A stretch of 64,000 nt of DNA from Stigmatella ashevillena (GTDB lineage Bacteria; Myxococcota; Myxococcia; Myxococcales; Myxococcaceae): assembly GCF_028368975.1 (NCBI RefSeq), contig NZ_JAQNDM010000002.1, forward strand, positions 2,986,007 to 3,050,006, read 5' to 3'. A program made the translations under genes and the position numbers. Below, in pieces: positions 35,410 to 45,700 of this stretch. Each line of letters opens with the position of its first letter. Position 1 is the stretch's first letter. The notes under the pieces were generated by a model. The model was not told where the DNA came from. It searched no databases and saw only the letters and a program-made list of their open reading frames with translations.

Positions 35410-37266
35410 ATGACGCCCGCAGGCCCCCCCCTCCGCAGCCCCTATCTCGCGTGGGGCGTGGGTGTGCTGGTGCTCGCCGCCGCCGTGGGCCTTGCGCTCC
35501 GGGCCACCGCCGCCGAAGTGGCGATTCCCGTGCCGCTGGCCCCCGTCGGCTACGTGGGTTCCTCGTCCTGCCAGGCCTGCCATCCCGAGCACTCCGCGAG
35601 TTGGCGGCGCACCTTTCACCGGACGATGACCCAAGAAGCCACGGCCACCTCGGTGCTCGGAGATTTCGAGGCAGCGAGCTTCACCTACGCGGGCATCACC
35701 TCCCGCTTCCTGCGCGAGGGGGAGCACTTCGTCATCGAGACGCTGGATGGCCAGGGCCGCCTGCGCCGGCAGACGGTGGCGCGCACCGTGGGCTCGCGGC
35801 GCGTGCAGCAGTACCTGGTCCGGGAGGGGGACCGTTACATCCGCCTGCCGCTCGCCTGGAACATCGAGGATCGGCGCTGGTTCCACCTCACCGGCGGGTT
35901 CCTGGATCCCGATGGGACGGACTTCAACACCCATCGGGCCCTCTGGGATGCCAACTGCATCTTCTGCCACAATGTCAAAGCCCGGCCCGGTTACGACTGG
36001 AACCGCGCCCGGTTCGACAGCCAGGTGGCGGAGCTGGGAATCGCCTGCGAGGCCTGCCATGGCCCGGGCACCGAGCACGCCGCCCGCAATACCCAGCCGC
36101 TGCGGCGCTACTTTCTGCACTACTCGGACAAGGCAGACCCCTCCATCGTCAATCCCTCTCGGCTGAGCGCCCTTCAGCAGGTGCAGATCTGTGGCCACTG
36201 CCACGGCCAGCGCCTCCCGGAGCCGATGGCGCGCATCCGCCAATTCCTCTCCGAGGGAGACCCCTACACAGCGGGCGAGAACCTCTCGTTGTATACTCAG
36301 CCACTCCAGCGAGACAGCCACCTGGCGGGCGTGGATGTGACCCTGCGCTTCTGGAGGGATGGGACGCCCCGCCTCAGCGCCTACGAATACCAGGGGCTGC
36401 TGATGTCCAAAGACTTCCAGCGCGGCGGGCTGACCTGCCAGCACTGCCACTCCATGCATGGGGGAGACCCCAAGGGGATGATCACCCAAGCCATGCGGGG
36501 GCCCGCGGCCTGCCAGGGCTGCCACCCCGACATCGTCTCCCGAGCGGCCGAGCACAGCCGGCACCCGCAGGGCTCCTCGGGAACCGACTGCTACGCCTGT
36601 CACATGCCCAAAATCACCTACGGCATTGGGACGGTGCACCCCACACACCACATCCAGACGCCGGACCCTTCACGCGCCTGGCGCCACGAGATGCCCGAGG
36701 CTTGCACGCTCTGCCACACCGACCGGAGCGCGCGCTGGGCCGCGCAGACCTTGCGCCAACAGCAGGGCTTGCCTGCCTCCGAAGAGCTGCCAGCGGATCC
36801 GGACTTCGAGCTCGCCGAGAGCGTGCGGACACTGCTCTCGGGCGATGTGGTGCAACGTGCCGTGGCGGCGGCGGCGCTGGGAGACGAGCGCAGCGCCCTG
36901 GTGCAGCCCCTGGCACGGCTGTGGGCCGTTCCCTTCCTTCTGAAGGCGCTCGAAGACACCTATCCCTCCATCCGCCGCCTCTCCTGGCGCTCGCTCGAGT
37001 CGCTCGTGGCCCGGGCCGGCCCGGTGAGCCCCTCGCTCGCGGCATCCGCCGAGCGCCTTCCCCGCTTCGACTTCCAGGCCCCCGCGGAAGAGCGCAACCG
37101 CGTGGTGCAGCGCTGGAAGCAATGGTGGGCGGCCACGGCCCCGGGTGATATTCCCCGGCCCGGCCCAGCGGTTCCCCTGGATGCCGCGATGGAGCCGGTC
37201 GAATCGGCCGTCGAGCAACTCCTGCGGCGGCGCGCCATCCAGCCGCCCATCCAGATCGGCGAGTGA
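35410..37266 (+). CDS. Octaheme c-type cytochrome with HEAT-like C-terminal region
   Basis: About 618 residues from the ATG at 35410, chosen because GGAGGAAGG lies directly upstream; an ATG four codons earlier is possible. An N-terminal membrane anchor or signal (residues 12-35) precedes eight CxxCH heme sites, near residues 54, 183, 213, 260, 343, 368, 395 and 434 (CQACH, CIFCH, CEACH, CGHCH, CQHCH, CQGCH, CYACH, CTLCH). After the last heme, residues about 470-560 look like HEAT helices. Such proteins act in periplasmic electron transfer or nitrite/sulfite-type chemistry, but no catalytic Lys-heme motif is seen. It precedes a small membrane protein by 1 bp. Confidence 0.85.
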   Translation: MTPAGPPLRSPYLAWGVGVLVLAAAVGLALRATAAEVAIPVPLAPVGYVGSSSCQACHPEHSASWRRTFHRTMTQEATATSVLGDFEAASFTYAGITSRFLREGEHFVIETLDGQGRLRRQTVARTVGSRRVQQYLVREGDRYIRLPLAWNIEDRRWFHLTGGFLDPDGTDFNTHRALWDANCIFCHNVKARPGYDWNRARFDSQVAELGIACEACHGPGTEHAARNTQPLRRYFLHYSDKADPSIVNPSRLSALQQVQICGHCHGQRLPEPMARIRQFLSEGDPYTAGENLSLYTQPLQRDSHLAGVDVTLRFWRDGTPRLSAYEYQGLLMSKDFQRGGLTCQHCHSMHGGDPKGMITQAMRGPAACQGCHPDIVSRAAEHSRHPQGSSGTDCYACHMPKITYGIGTVHPTHHIQTPDPSRAWRHEMPEACTLCHTDRSARWAAQTLRQQQGLPASEELPADPDFELAESVRTLLSGDVVQRAVAAAALGDERSALVQPLARLWAVPFLLKALEDTYPSIRRLSWRSLESLVARAGPVSPSLAASAERLPRFDFQAPAEERNRVVQRWKQWWAATAPGDIPRPGPAVPLDAAMEPVESAVEQLLRRRAIQPPIQIGE

Positions 37267-37267
37267 C

Positions 37268-37717
37268 GTGACTTCCCCCCAGAAGACGCCGGAACTTCCG
37301 GAAGCAGGCCACGCCCAGGCTCACAACCGCTTCGGCTGGACCCTGTTGCTCGTCTCCATGACGTTCGGAACCACCTTGGAGGCGCTGGAGGCTTTTCGCT
37401 GGGTCCCGCTGATGTCGGATGACTTGAAACACCGGCTGTGGGCGCTCGCCCACTTCCATGGGGCCGCGCTGGGGCTGCTCAACCTCGTCTATGTCCGTTG
37501 GGAGAACACGCCCACCCTCGGCGAGGCGGCACGAAAGCGCGCATCCCTGACCCTGTTGCTGGGCAGCGCCGCCATCCCGCTGGGATTCCTGCTCGGCGGC
37601 ATCGCACACCCCGAAGGAGATCCCTCCCTCGGAGTTTTCCTGGCCCCCATCGGCGCCCTGCTCGTGCTCCATACAGCCGCCGCGCAGACCTTCGCGGCCT
37701 GGCGTCGCCCGTCCTAG
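37268..37717 (+). CDS. Small polytopic membrane protein linked to the octaheme cytochrome
   Basis: About 149 residues from a GTG at 37268, one base after the cytochrome stop, so translation is probably coupled. Four hydrophobic helices can be drawn (about residues 23-40, 58-76, 90-110 and 118-138), with His in helix 2 (LAHFHGAALGLLNLVYVRW) and near the end (VLHTAAAQTF). It might be a quinol-side partner or membrane anchor for the cytochrome, which is inference. I recognise no family. Its stop shares a CTAG with the convergent acyltransferase gene. Confidence 0.65.
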   Translation: MTSPQKTPELPEAGHAQAHNRFGWTLLLVSMTFGTTLEALEAFRWVPLMSDDLKHRLWALAHFHGAALGLLNLVYVRWENTPTLGEAARKRASLTLLLGSAAIPLGFLLGGIAHPEGDPSLGVFLAPIGALLVLHTAAAQTFAAWRRPS

Positions 37718-39054
37718 ACACCCGAGGCCGAGGCCGAAGGAGACTCCAGGCGAGCCCGGTACTCGTTGGCCAACCGCTCGAGCTCCAGGGCCAGCTGTTC
37801 TCCATCCGCATGGAGCAGGGCCTTCAGCCGCGACCGGTTCCCGAGCGAGAAGAACACGGTGATGTCATGCCACAAGACGCTCCACCGCTCGGAGAAGTAG
37901 AGGGTGAAGAGCGCCAGCGGCGGCACCCCCAACAGCGCGCCCACCCCCCAGCCCCACCCTCCCACCCCCCAGAACACCGCGACCAGACCCGGCCACCACA
38001 CGAGGGCCAGGACGAGCGCCATCAGGAACTTCACCGTGCCCTGAACATCCAGCTCGCTCCGGCGGGCCGCCAGACGAGGGATCAGGTACGGCACGCCGAA
38101 GAGGACAAGTCCGAGCAGGAACAACGGCAGCCCCAGGCACACCACGGCGAGGTTCTTCACGACGAAGGCGAGCACCCCTCGCGGCTGGTACGTGAGCGCC
38201 ACGTCTTCTGGGGACGCTTGAACCAGCGCGAGCCGGCGGTGAAACGACAGCAGGGCGGAGCGCAGCTGCTCGATGCGCTCGGGCTGCTCGGTCTGGAACA
38301 GATGCAGCCCTCGCGCCCAGTGTTTCAAGCGCTCGGAGCCCACCTTCTCGCCGTGGCGGAATGCGTAGAGCCGTTCCGCCATTTGGATGATGGGCAGATC
38401 CTCCCATCGCTCCAGGTTGACGGTGATGGCCTTGAGTTCTCCCGAGATGCGCTCGGTCAGCAGGCGCACCGTCTCCTTCTCCTGCGCCTCTCCTTCTGCC
38501 CCTGTGCCTTGAAGGAAGGACCGCACGTCGATGGCCGTCCCCACCTCCACGAAGGCCTCGCTGCGAAAGACGTCCTTCTCCTCATAGGTGAAGCCCACCG
38601 GGATGATGCGCACCGGGGCCCCTTGGCGCGCCGCTCCCAGGGCAATCCGCGCCGCCCCGGTCTTCAGCTCCGCCAGGGAGGGCTCCGAGTGGCTCCTTCC
38701 CTCGGGAAAGAGGGTGATGGCCCGCCCTTGGAGGAGGGCCTCCCGCGCCGCGTCCAGCGTCCCCTCATTCTTCGTCATCAACGAGGGATGGTCCTGCTTG
38801 CGGTAGACGGGCAGTGCGTTCAGCCCCTTGAGAATCCACCCGATGACGGGAATCCGGAAGAGCGGCTCCTTGGCCAGAAAGGTGACGGGGCGGCGGGTGA
38901 GGATGAAGACGAGCGCCGGATCAATGAGGCTGTTGGGGTGGTTTCCCACGAAGATGAGCGGGCCCTCGAACTCGGTGGCCGGCGCCTGCACCTTCACCCG
39001 GTAGAACAGCCGCAGCGCCAGGGACACCAGACCACGGATGAACGCGTAGAACAC
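37714..39054 (-). CDS. PlsC-type 1-acylglycerol-3-phosphate acyltransferase family protein
   Basis: A 446-residue membrane-associated acyltransferase. The catalytic motif is NHPNSLID (His39, Asp45), the HX5D variant used by one branch of the family, followed by the substrate motif FPEGRSHSEPSL near residues 114-125 and a IIPVGF block. The C-terminal half adds about 200 residues with four hydrophobic helices, longer than E. coli PlsC (about 245 residues). It probably acylates lysophosphatidate or a related lipid. It converges with the cytochrome unit and is followed downstream by no obvious operon partner. Confidence 0.82.
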   Translation of the reverse strand: MFYAFIRGLVSLALRLFYRVKVQAPATEFEGPLIFVGNHPNSLIDPALVFILTRRPVTFLAKEPLFRIPVIGWILKGLNALPVYRKQDHPSLMTKNEGTLDAAREALLQGRAITLFPEGRSHSEPSLAELKTGAARIALGAARQGAPVRIIPVGFTYEEKDVFRSEAFVEVGTAIDVRSFLQGTGAEGEAQEKETVRLLTERISGELKAITVNLERWEDLPIIQMAERLYAFRHGEKVGSERLKHWARGLHLFQTEQPERIEQLRSALLSFHRRLALVQASPEDVALTYQPRGVLAFVVKNLAVVCLGLPLFLLGLVLFGVPYLIPRLAARRSELDVQGTVKFLMALVLALVWWPGLVAVFWGVGGWGWGVGALLGVPPLALFTLYFSERWSVLWHDITVFFSLGNRSRLKALLHADGEQLALELERLANEYRARLESPSASASGV

Positions 39055-39108
39055 GGGCGGGACTGTACACCGTCCCCTCTCCTGGAATGAGCCTCCCAGG
39101 AGCCCTCT

Positions 39109-39663
39109 TCAGGGAAAGCGATCCACCACCAGGATGACGCCCCGGGCATCCTGGACCACGGCCGTCCCCCGCTCCGGTCCGGGGTAGGAGAGAATCCCCT
39201 CGCCGTCCTTGTCCCAGCGAGGATCCAGCAGCACCCCGCAGAAGGGGACCTCGTAGAAGTCCCGGACCTTGCCGTCCTCGTAATACCGGACGTAGGCGCG
39301 GTCATACCGTCCGAAGACGCGGTGGTTGGCCACGTACAGGTAGCCCGCGATGCTGACGTCCTTCAGCTCGCCCTCCTCCACCTTGGGGACCGACATCACG
39401 AACCGGCTCTTGTAGCGGGCCGAGCCGGGCCGGTTCTGCGTCTCGTCCACGACGACGGGAATGCGGTCTCCCAGCAGCAACCCCATCTTCTTCATCTGCT
39501 CGGCGGCATCCTGCGGACACTTCATCGCCGGAGGCATCCAGGACGGACGCTGGGACACCGCCACGAAGGCAGGCTGGCTGGGACACCCTGTGCCCAACCC
39601 GAGCCCCCAGGCGGCGACGAGAATCGCGGCGAGAACTATCGGGATGCGACGGCCCCCAGGCAT
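39109..39663 (-). CDS. Lipoprotein downstream of the Omp85 gene
   Basis: A 184-residue lipoprotein from the ATG at 39663, with GAGGAGG 8 nt upstream and 13 bp after the Omp85 stop, so it should be co-transcribed with tamB and the Omp85 gene. The signal peptide ends in lipobox GTGC (Cys27). The mature part is rich in Tyr and Asp with a beta-strand-like pattern (ANHRVFGRYDRAYVRYYEDGK) and ends in LVVDRFP. It has no known domain. As the third gene of the unit it is a candidate accessory factor for outer-membrane assembly. Confidence 0.7.
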   Translation of the reverse strand: MPGGRRIPIVLAAILVAAWGLGLGTGCPSQPAFVAVSQRPSWMPPAMKCPQDAAEQMKKMGLLLGDRIPVVVDETQNRPGSARYKSRFVMSVPKVEEGELKDVSIAGYLYVANHRVFGRYDRAYVRYYEDGKVRDFYEVPFCGVLLDPRWDKDGEGILSYPGPERGTAVVQDARGVILVVDRFP

Positions 39664-39676
39664 GCGTGCGGCCTCC

Positions 39677-42600
39677 TCAGAAGACACCAATGCTGAAGTG
39701 GAACTGCGTGGTGGGTTCGTTGAAGTCCTCGTCCCGGTCCAGGTTGTAGCCCACATCGAAGGCCAGAGGCCCCACCGGCGTGACGTACCGCAGCCCCACC
39801 CCCGAGGTGTACCGCAAGGCCCCCAGCTCGAAGTTCGCCCGATCTCCCCAGAGGTTGCCCGCCTCGAAGAAGACGCCCAGATCGAGCGAGCTGAAGACCG
39901 GCAAGCGCAGCTCGGCCTTGCCCAGCGTGAACAGCTCGCCGCCTGGGCTGATGGGCGCCTGCCCATCGATGAGCGCCCTCAGCTCGGGAGGACAGGCTGC
40001 GGGGTTGATGAGGGACCGGCAGGACTGGAGCTGCGGCCGGATGGCCGTGCGCTGGTCCTGGGGCAACACCCCATCCTCCCGGAAGCCGCGCAGGCTCGAG
40101 GAGCCTCCCAGATAGAAGAGCTTAGAGCCAATCGACTGCGCGCCCTCCGACAGGGGCACGATGGTGCCCGCCCGCGCCGACAGGGCCACGCTGGCCCGGC
40201 GTCCCAGGGGCGCATACACCGTCACGTTGGCGGCCAGCTTCATCCCATCGATGGGAAAGTCCGGGGCTGGATCTCCCCGCGCGTCGGTGGGGGCGACGCT
40301 CAAGTCCTTGGTGAACTCCGTGCTCGCGGAGATCAGCAGGCCCCTGCGGGGATTCGTGGGATCGTCCCGGAAGTCCAAGGTGGCGGAGGGACGCAGCGAA
40401 TGCAGCGAGAACACGCCGTACGGGAAGCGCAGCCGCTCCTGATCTGCCCGGTTCAGCTCACTCAACACGCCGCCACGCGAACGAAGCCGGTTGTGCTCCA
40501 CCTCGTACTGGAGGGACACGCTCAACCACCGCGCCGCCGCCCAGTCGAGCCCCGCCGCGGCGGCGAAACGCGTGGAGAGATAGGAGGGCCGGTGCACGCG
40601 CTCTCCAATGAAATCCAGCCGCGCGCCCACTTCGCGTGAGAGCCAGGTGTTGAGGCGAGGATAGGACAAGGACACGCTGCCCCGGCCGCCCAACCCCTCC
40701 CAGCCCCGGAGTGCGCTGTCTTCCTCGGCATCATCCGGGTACCGCCCGGAGATCGCATCCGCGCTCAAGCCCACGTAGTTGATCTTCCCGCGTGCCAGCA
40801 CGTTGAGCCCGCGCCCGTTCACGTTCGGAAAGGCCGTATCCAAGGTGAGCCGAGGCCCATCCACCAGGAAGTACCCACCGGACACCTCACCGTCCAGGCG
40901 GGGCCGCTCCTGGATCGTCACCAGCACGTCCTTGATTTCCTCCCGGCGGCCCGGCTCGCGAAGCTGTACCTCCACCTGCCGGAAGATGTTGAGGCGCGCC
41001 AGCCGCCGACGCCCCTCCGCCAGCTTCTCCAGGTCCATCACCTGCCCCACCTCCACATCGAGGTGTGCCCGGACCGTGCGCTCATCCGTCCGGGATTGGC
41101 CCTGGAGGATGATGCGGCCCACGCGAACCCGGGGCCCAGGCTCCACGCGCAAGCGCACGAACATGTCCCTCGGGTCGTCCTCGGTGGGGCGGGCCTCCAT
41201 CTCGACCCGCGCGAACAGGTACCCCGCCCTCGCCAGCGTCAGCTCCAGTCCCCTCCGGGCCCGCTCGACGGCCTCCTCGCTTAGGGAGTCTCCCGGTTGC
41301 AGCGCCAGGTCATCGGCTTTGACCTCCGGGGGCATCCCCTCGAGCACCAACTCTCCGACCCGCCGCTCCTGCCCTTCCACCACCTCGAACTCGGCCACCG
41401 CCGTGTGCCCGGCCTCATCCAGCTCCAGGCGGAGAAAGCGCACCCGCGCATCCGGAAAGCCGCGCTCGCGATAGGCCTCCGTCAGCACCTCCGCGGCGTC
41501 CAGGTACGCCTCTTCCACGAAGACGGTGTGTGGATCCGGCATCGGGGCAATGGTTCCCCGGCCCTCCTCTTGCCGTCCGTCGAGCCGCAGAGGGTCATCC
41601 TGCAGGGGCAGCTCCAGATCGGGGACCGGCTCGTTGGCGCGGACCCGCTCGGCGAGCACCTCGCGCAACACCCCGCTCGGCAGGGCCCGGTTGCCCTGGA
41701 AGCGGACCTCCCGCACGGTCAGCAGCAGCCCCTCTTCGATGTCGAAGGCCAACACCGCCTCTTCTTGATCGGGCCTTCGCACCTCGCGGGGCGTGACGCG
41801 CACGTCGTGATAGCCCCGGTACCGGTAGAAGTTCGCCACCCTGCGCGCGAGCTGCTCCGTCATCCCCAGGTCCAGCGGCTCCGAGCCGTCATATGCCAGG
41901 ACCCGCGTCAGCAACCGGGCGGGAAAGTGGTGGTTGCCATGGAAGTGGAAGCTGTAACGAGGGCCCGCGGAGACGGGCACGGCCACCGTGGCCCGGCCTT
42001 CCTCCAGGGAGACGATGGGGGCGCCCACGCGCGCCCGGTAGTGGCGGCGCTCCCGCAGCAGCTTGCGCAGCCGCTCCAGGCTGGTGTCCAGCCGCGCCTG
42101 GTCAAAGATCATGCCCAGCTCCACGCCCAGGGTCTCCAGCAGCTTGGGCAGCGCCAAACCAGGGCTTCCCGTGAAGGTCACCCGTCCCACCCGCAAGGGC
42201 TCGCCCTCCTCAAGCGTGAACACCAGCACGACGCCCTCTGGCGCGGGCTCCTCGATGTCCTCCACCCGAGCTTGGATGTAGCCCTTGCGGCGGTAGGCCT
42301 CGACAATGGCCTCCTTCGCCGCGTCCAGCGCGTCCGGATCCAACGGAGTGCCTTCCTGAAGGCCACTGGCTTCCCGGATCTCCTCGTCACTTAGGACGAC
42401 GTTTCCCTCGATGACCAGCCGCGCGAGCTGCTGGACGGGCGTGAGGTGAAACACCAACCGGACGCCGCCGGGCACGTCCACTGTCCGGGCCACCACATCG
42501 GTGAAGCGGCCGGTGTTCCACAGCCCCTCCACGCTCTGGCGCACGGCCCGGGGTGAGAGCACCTGGCCTCGCCGGACTTCCACCAGACCGGCCAGCCCCT

Positions 42601-42799
42601 GCGTGTCCGAGCCCTTGGGCAGCACCAGCTCCACCGCGACCACATTGGGGGCCGCAGGGAACTCTTCGGGGAGCGCAGGGGCCGCCAGCACCACCTGGGC
42701 GGCGAGCAGGCACACCGCGAGCGCTACTCGACCTCCCAGCTCAATTTGAGCTCGAGGCCAAGGTTGCCCAGCGCCGCTTCGTTGTTCTCGTTGTCCCAC
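39677..42799 (-). CDS. Omp85-family outer-membrane assembly protein with a long POTRA region (TamA/BamA-like)
   Basis: Up to 1040 residues. The GTG at 42799 gives a proper signal peptide but overlaps the tamB 3' end by 76 bp; a GTG at 42715 would leave a charge-less signal, so the start is uncertain. About 590 residues of POTRA repeats follow, enough for about seven (for example RLVIEGNVVLSDEEI, VREVRFQGNRALPSG, VGRIILQGQSRTDE). The 16-strand barrel starts near residue 630 (LDGEVSGGYF); the FYLGGSSSLRGF loop is the conserved barrel-interior motif, and the chain ends in the terminal Phe (FHFSIGVF). It inserts proteins in the outer membrane, in partnership with the upstream tamB. Confidence 0.87.
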   Translation of the reverse strand: MGQREQRSGAGQPWPRAQIELGGRVALAVCLLAAQVVLAAPALPEEFPAAPNVVAVELVLPKGSDTQGLAGLVEVRRGQVLSPRAVRQSVEGLWNTGRFTDVVARTVDVPGGVRLVFHLTPVQQLARLVIEGNVVLSDEEIREASGLQEGTPLDPDALDAAKEAIVEAYRRKGYIQARVEDIEEPAPEGVVLVFTLEEGEPLRVGRVTFTGSPGLALPKLLETLGVELGMIFDQARLDTSLERLRKLLRERRHYRARVGAPIVSLEEGRATVAVPVSAGPRYSFHFHGNHHFPARLLTRVLAYDGSEPLDLGMTEQLARRVANFYRYRGYHDVRVTPREVRRPDQEEAVLAFDIEEGLLLTVREVRFQGNRALPSGVLREVLAERVRANEPVPDLELPLQDDPLRLDGRQEEGRGTIAPMPDPHTVFVEEAYLDAAEVLTEAYRERGFPDARVRFLRLELDEAGHTAVAEFEVVEGQERRVGELVLEGMPPEVKADDLALQPGDSLSEEAVERARRGLELTLARAGYLFARVEMEARPTEDDPRDMFVRLRVEPGPRVRVGRIILQGQSRTDERTVRAHLDVEVGQVMDLEKLAEGRRRLARLNIFRQVEVQLREPGRREEIKDVLVTIQERPRLDGEVSGGYFLVDGPRLTLDTAFPNVNGRGLNVLARGKINYVGLSADAISGRYPDDAEEDSALRGWEGLGGRGSVSLSYPRLNTWLSREVGARLDFIGERVHRPSYLSTRFAAAAGLDWAAARWLSVSLQYEVEHNRLRSRGGVLSELNRADQERLRFPYGVFSLHSLRPSATLDFRDDPTNPRRGLLISASTEFTKDLSVAPTDARGDPAPDFPIDGMKLAANVTVYAPLGRRASVALSARAGTIVPLSEGAQSIGSKLFYLGGSSSLRGFREDGVLPQDQRTAIRPQLQSCRSLINPAACPPELRALIDGQAPISPGGELFTLGKAELRLPVFSSLDLGVFFEAGNLWGDRANFELGALRYTSGVGLRYVTPVGPLAFDVGYNLDRDEDFNEPTTQFHFSIGVF

Positions 42800-45700
42800 T
42801 GAGCCTGCGCGGAGAGGCGGTTGTCGAAGCGATACTCGGCACGGGCACGCGTCCCGCGCCCGCTGACAGGTTGTGTCATACCGATCTTAAGCTGGTCACT
42901 GAGGATCTTCGACTCCAGTTGTGCGGTCGGCTCCGCCTGCCGGGTCGCGTCGTTGTAGGTGGTGGAGATCTGGAAGGACAAATCCTTCAAAATGGAGTTG
43001 CTTGGCAGGAATCGCTTCATCTGCCGATCCAGCCCCGAGGCATTGAAGAGGGCCTCCGCGGCAAGCCCCGCGCTGGCCGAGGCCGCGGTCTCCTTGTCCG
43101 TGCTGGTCACGCCCAGGGTGAGGAGCGAGAGGACATCCCCTTCGGCCAAGGAGGGCTCGGAGGAGAAGAGCACCTGGGGGTCCGCGGGCCGACCGAAGGC
43201 GTGCACCTTGACGGTGTACTCGCGCACCAGCGTCTGGGCACGGACGTCGAAGACCATGTCGATGCCATAGCGCTCCCGAAACTCGACCTGGCCCTCGCTG
43301 ATGGAGAACTGGTTGTTGCGGAAGAACATCTGGCTGCCTTCCGCGGCCTCCACCCGGCCCAGCAGCCCCGGCCGCACGTTGGTGCCCGTCAACCGCAAAT
43401 CCCCCATCAGCCGGGCACGCGCCAGGTTGTTGTCCACCCGCACATCCTTGAGGTGCGTGCGCACATCGAAGGAGAGGAACTCCCGGGGCTTCTCCGCCGA
43501 AGTGGGCAGCACGCTGCGCCGGCCCAGGTTCTTGAGGACGCTGTCCAGGTCCAGCCCCTTCTGGTAGCGCAGCCGGAGGACATCGACGTCTCCGGCGAGC
43601 AGCAACGCGTCCGGCGTGCCGGTCAGCTGGAGCGCGCCCGAGGTCACCACCGGCAAATCGTCCAGGACACGGTAAGTCACGTTCTCCAGCTCGGCCACCA
43701 GCGACACCTTGTCGAGCTGGAGCTGCTTGAGCACGAGCTCTCCGCTGGCGGTGACGGCCCCTTCGTTGAGCAGGCCCCGGAAGCCCTTCAACAGCACCCA
43801 CTGGTCCGTGAAGGTGGCCCGGCCCGACACGCTGCGGAGCGTGACCGGGCGTCCCCGCAGGGAGAGCCGCGCATCGGTGACCTCCGCGTCGCCCGCCAGG
43901 GAGGGCTTCTCCAGAGGGCCTGTGGCCTGAACCTGAAAGGCCATCTTGCCTGCGGTGCGCTCCAGTTCGGGGCTCAACGCCTCGAGCAGCCGCAAATCCA
44001 GCGCGCCCCTCATGTTGAGGTCCAGGGTGCGAGGGCCCACCCACCCCGTGGCGGACAGCTCCGTCTCCGGCCCCCGGAAGGCAAAGGACTGCACCTCCAG
44101 CCTCCCACCCGCGTAGCTCAACACGATGGGCCCTTCATTCTGTCCGCTGAGAGGACCCTGCGAGAGGGTGAGCTTGTCCACCGTGCCGCTCACCTGCATG
44201 GCCTCCAGGTTGCGCATGTTGCCCTGCGCGCTGAGGTACGCCGAGAGCGCGCCAGACACCCCTTGGGTCATCACCCCCTTCGGCAGCAGCGGACGGATCT
44301 CCGGCAGCACCAACGTCACGGAGGCTTCGAAGGGGAATGGCTCCTTGACCTTCATCAACAGCGAGCCACTCGCGTCCTGGAAGGGCTTGCCGGAGATCTC
44401 CAGGTCCCGGCCCTCCAGCTTGCTCTCCAGGAACAGCTCACCGAGATCCCGGTCCGCGAACGTCACACGAGGACTGCGCAGGGACGCCACGGTCACCGGC
44501 ACCTCGGACGTGCCCTCCACACGGCCTTCGAGCGTGAGCTGTCCCTGCATGCCCATCTGCTCCGCCAGCTCCGGCCCCACCATCTCCGCCAACGAGAGGT
44601 TCTCGCCCCCGAAGCGGTAGTCCAATCCTCCCGCGAAGGTGAAGGTGCCCTCTGCCCAGCTCCGCCCGAGCGGACCCTCCAGCACGGTGCGCTCCAGCAC
44701 CATCGCCTTGCCGTCCACGAAGCGCAGCCGGGTGGAGCCATTTCCCACGCGGCGCCCGTAGTACGTGGTGTCCTTGAAATCGAGTGCCACCAGCCCCTCG
44801 AAGCGATCCACGGGACTGTCGAACTCGACCCGTCCCGACACCGCGCCCGCGAGCGTCCCCTGCAAGAGGGCCATGTTCGGGTGCAGGCCCGCGATGATGT
44901 CCATCAGGTCCTCGGTCCGCCCCTGAGGCACGTTCACCTCGGCCCGGGCATGCAGCGAGGAACCAAAGGTCAGCGCCGCCTTGCCGAAATACGGGGTCCG
45001 TCCTTTCTGCCCCGACAGCGCCGGGAAGCTCAGGACCCCGTCCTCGTACGCCACCTTTCCCTGCAGGACGCCCAGCCCGAACCCCCAGAAGGTGAAGTCT
45101 CGCAGGGAGACGTTCGCATCCAACCGCACATCGTTGTACGGCCCCACCACCGAGAAGCCCGCGGTGCCTCTCCCAGCCCACGCCAGCTCGGCGATGGCAC
45201 CGTAGTCCGACAGCTCCAGGTCCCCCTGGCCGCGCACCTCCAGGCCCCGGGCGGTGTCGTAGAAGAGCGTGACGTCCGCGCTCATCTTGGAACGGCCTGA
45301 CTCCAACCGGGCATCGGTGAAAGACACGCGATCCGGGAGGATCTTCACCTGGGTCTGCACACGTCCCTGCTCGAACGCCAACAGCGTGAGCCCCTTCTTC
45401 TCCGGAGCGTCGAAGGCGTGCGTGGCCATCACGAAGCGCCCCGTGCGCAAGTCCACGTCCCCGGCGAGCTGAAACCGCGGCAGCAGGGAGCCTGTCAGCC
45501 GTCCCGTCAGCGTCGCCGGGAAATCCACCCAGGAGCCCTTGAGCCCCGCTTGCGCCAGGATGCGACCCAGGGAAGCGTCGTATGTCGCCACGTCCAGTTG
45601 CACGGGGAACCCTGGGACGAGACGCGCCAGGCCCCGCACCTCGACCCGTCCGTTGCCCACGGGAACCGTCAGCTCCTCCACCCGGATCTGATCGCCCGAA

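Noticed and set aside
39079-39102. CTCCTGG/CCAGGAG hairpin after the lipoprotein gene
   Set aside because: It has 7-bp arms and no T-run on the relevant strand; too weak to call as terminator.
42553-45300. A 915-residue open frame antisense to tamB and the Omp85 gene
   Set aside because: Composition is typical of a GC-driven shadow frame, and tamB on the other strand is clearly real.
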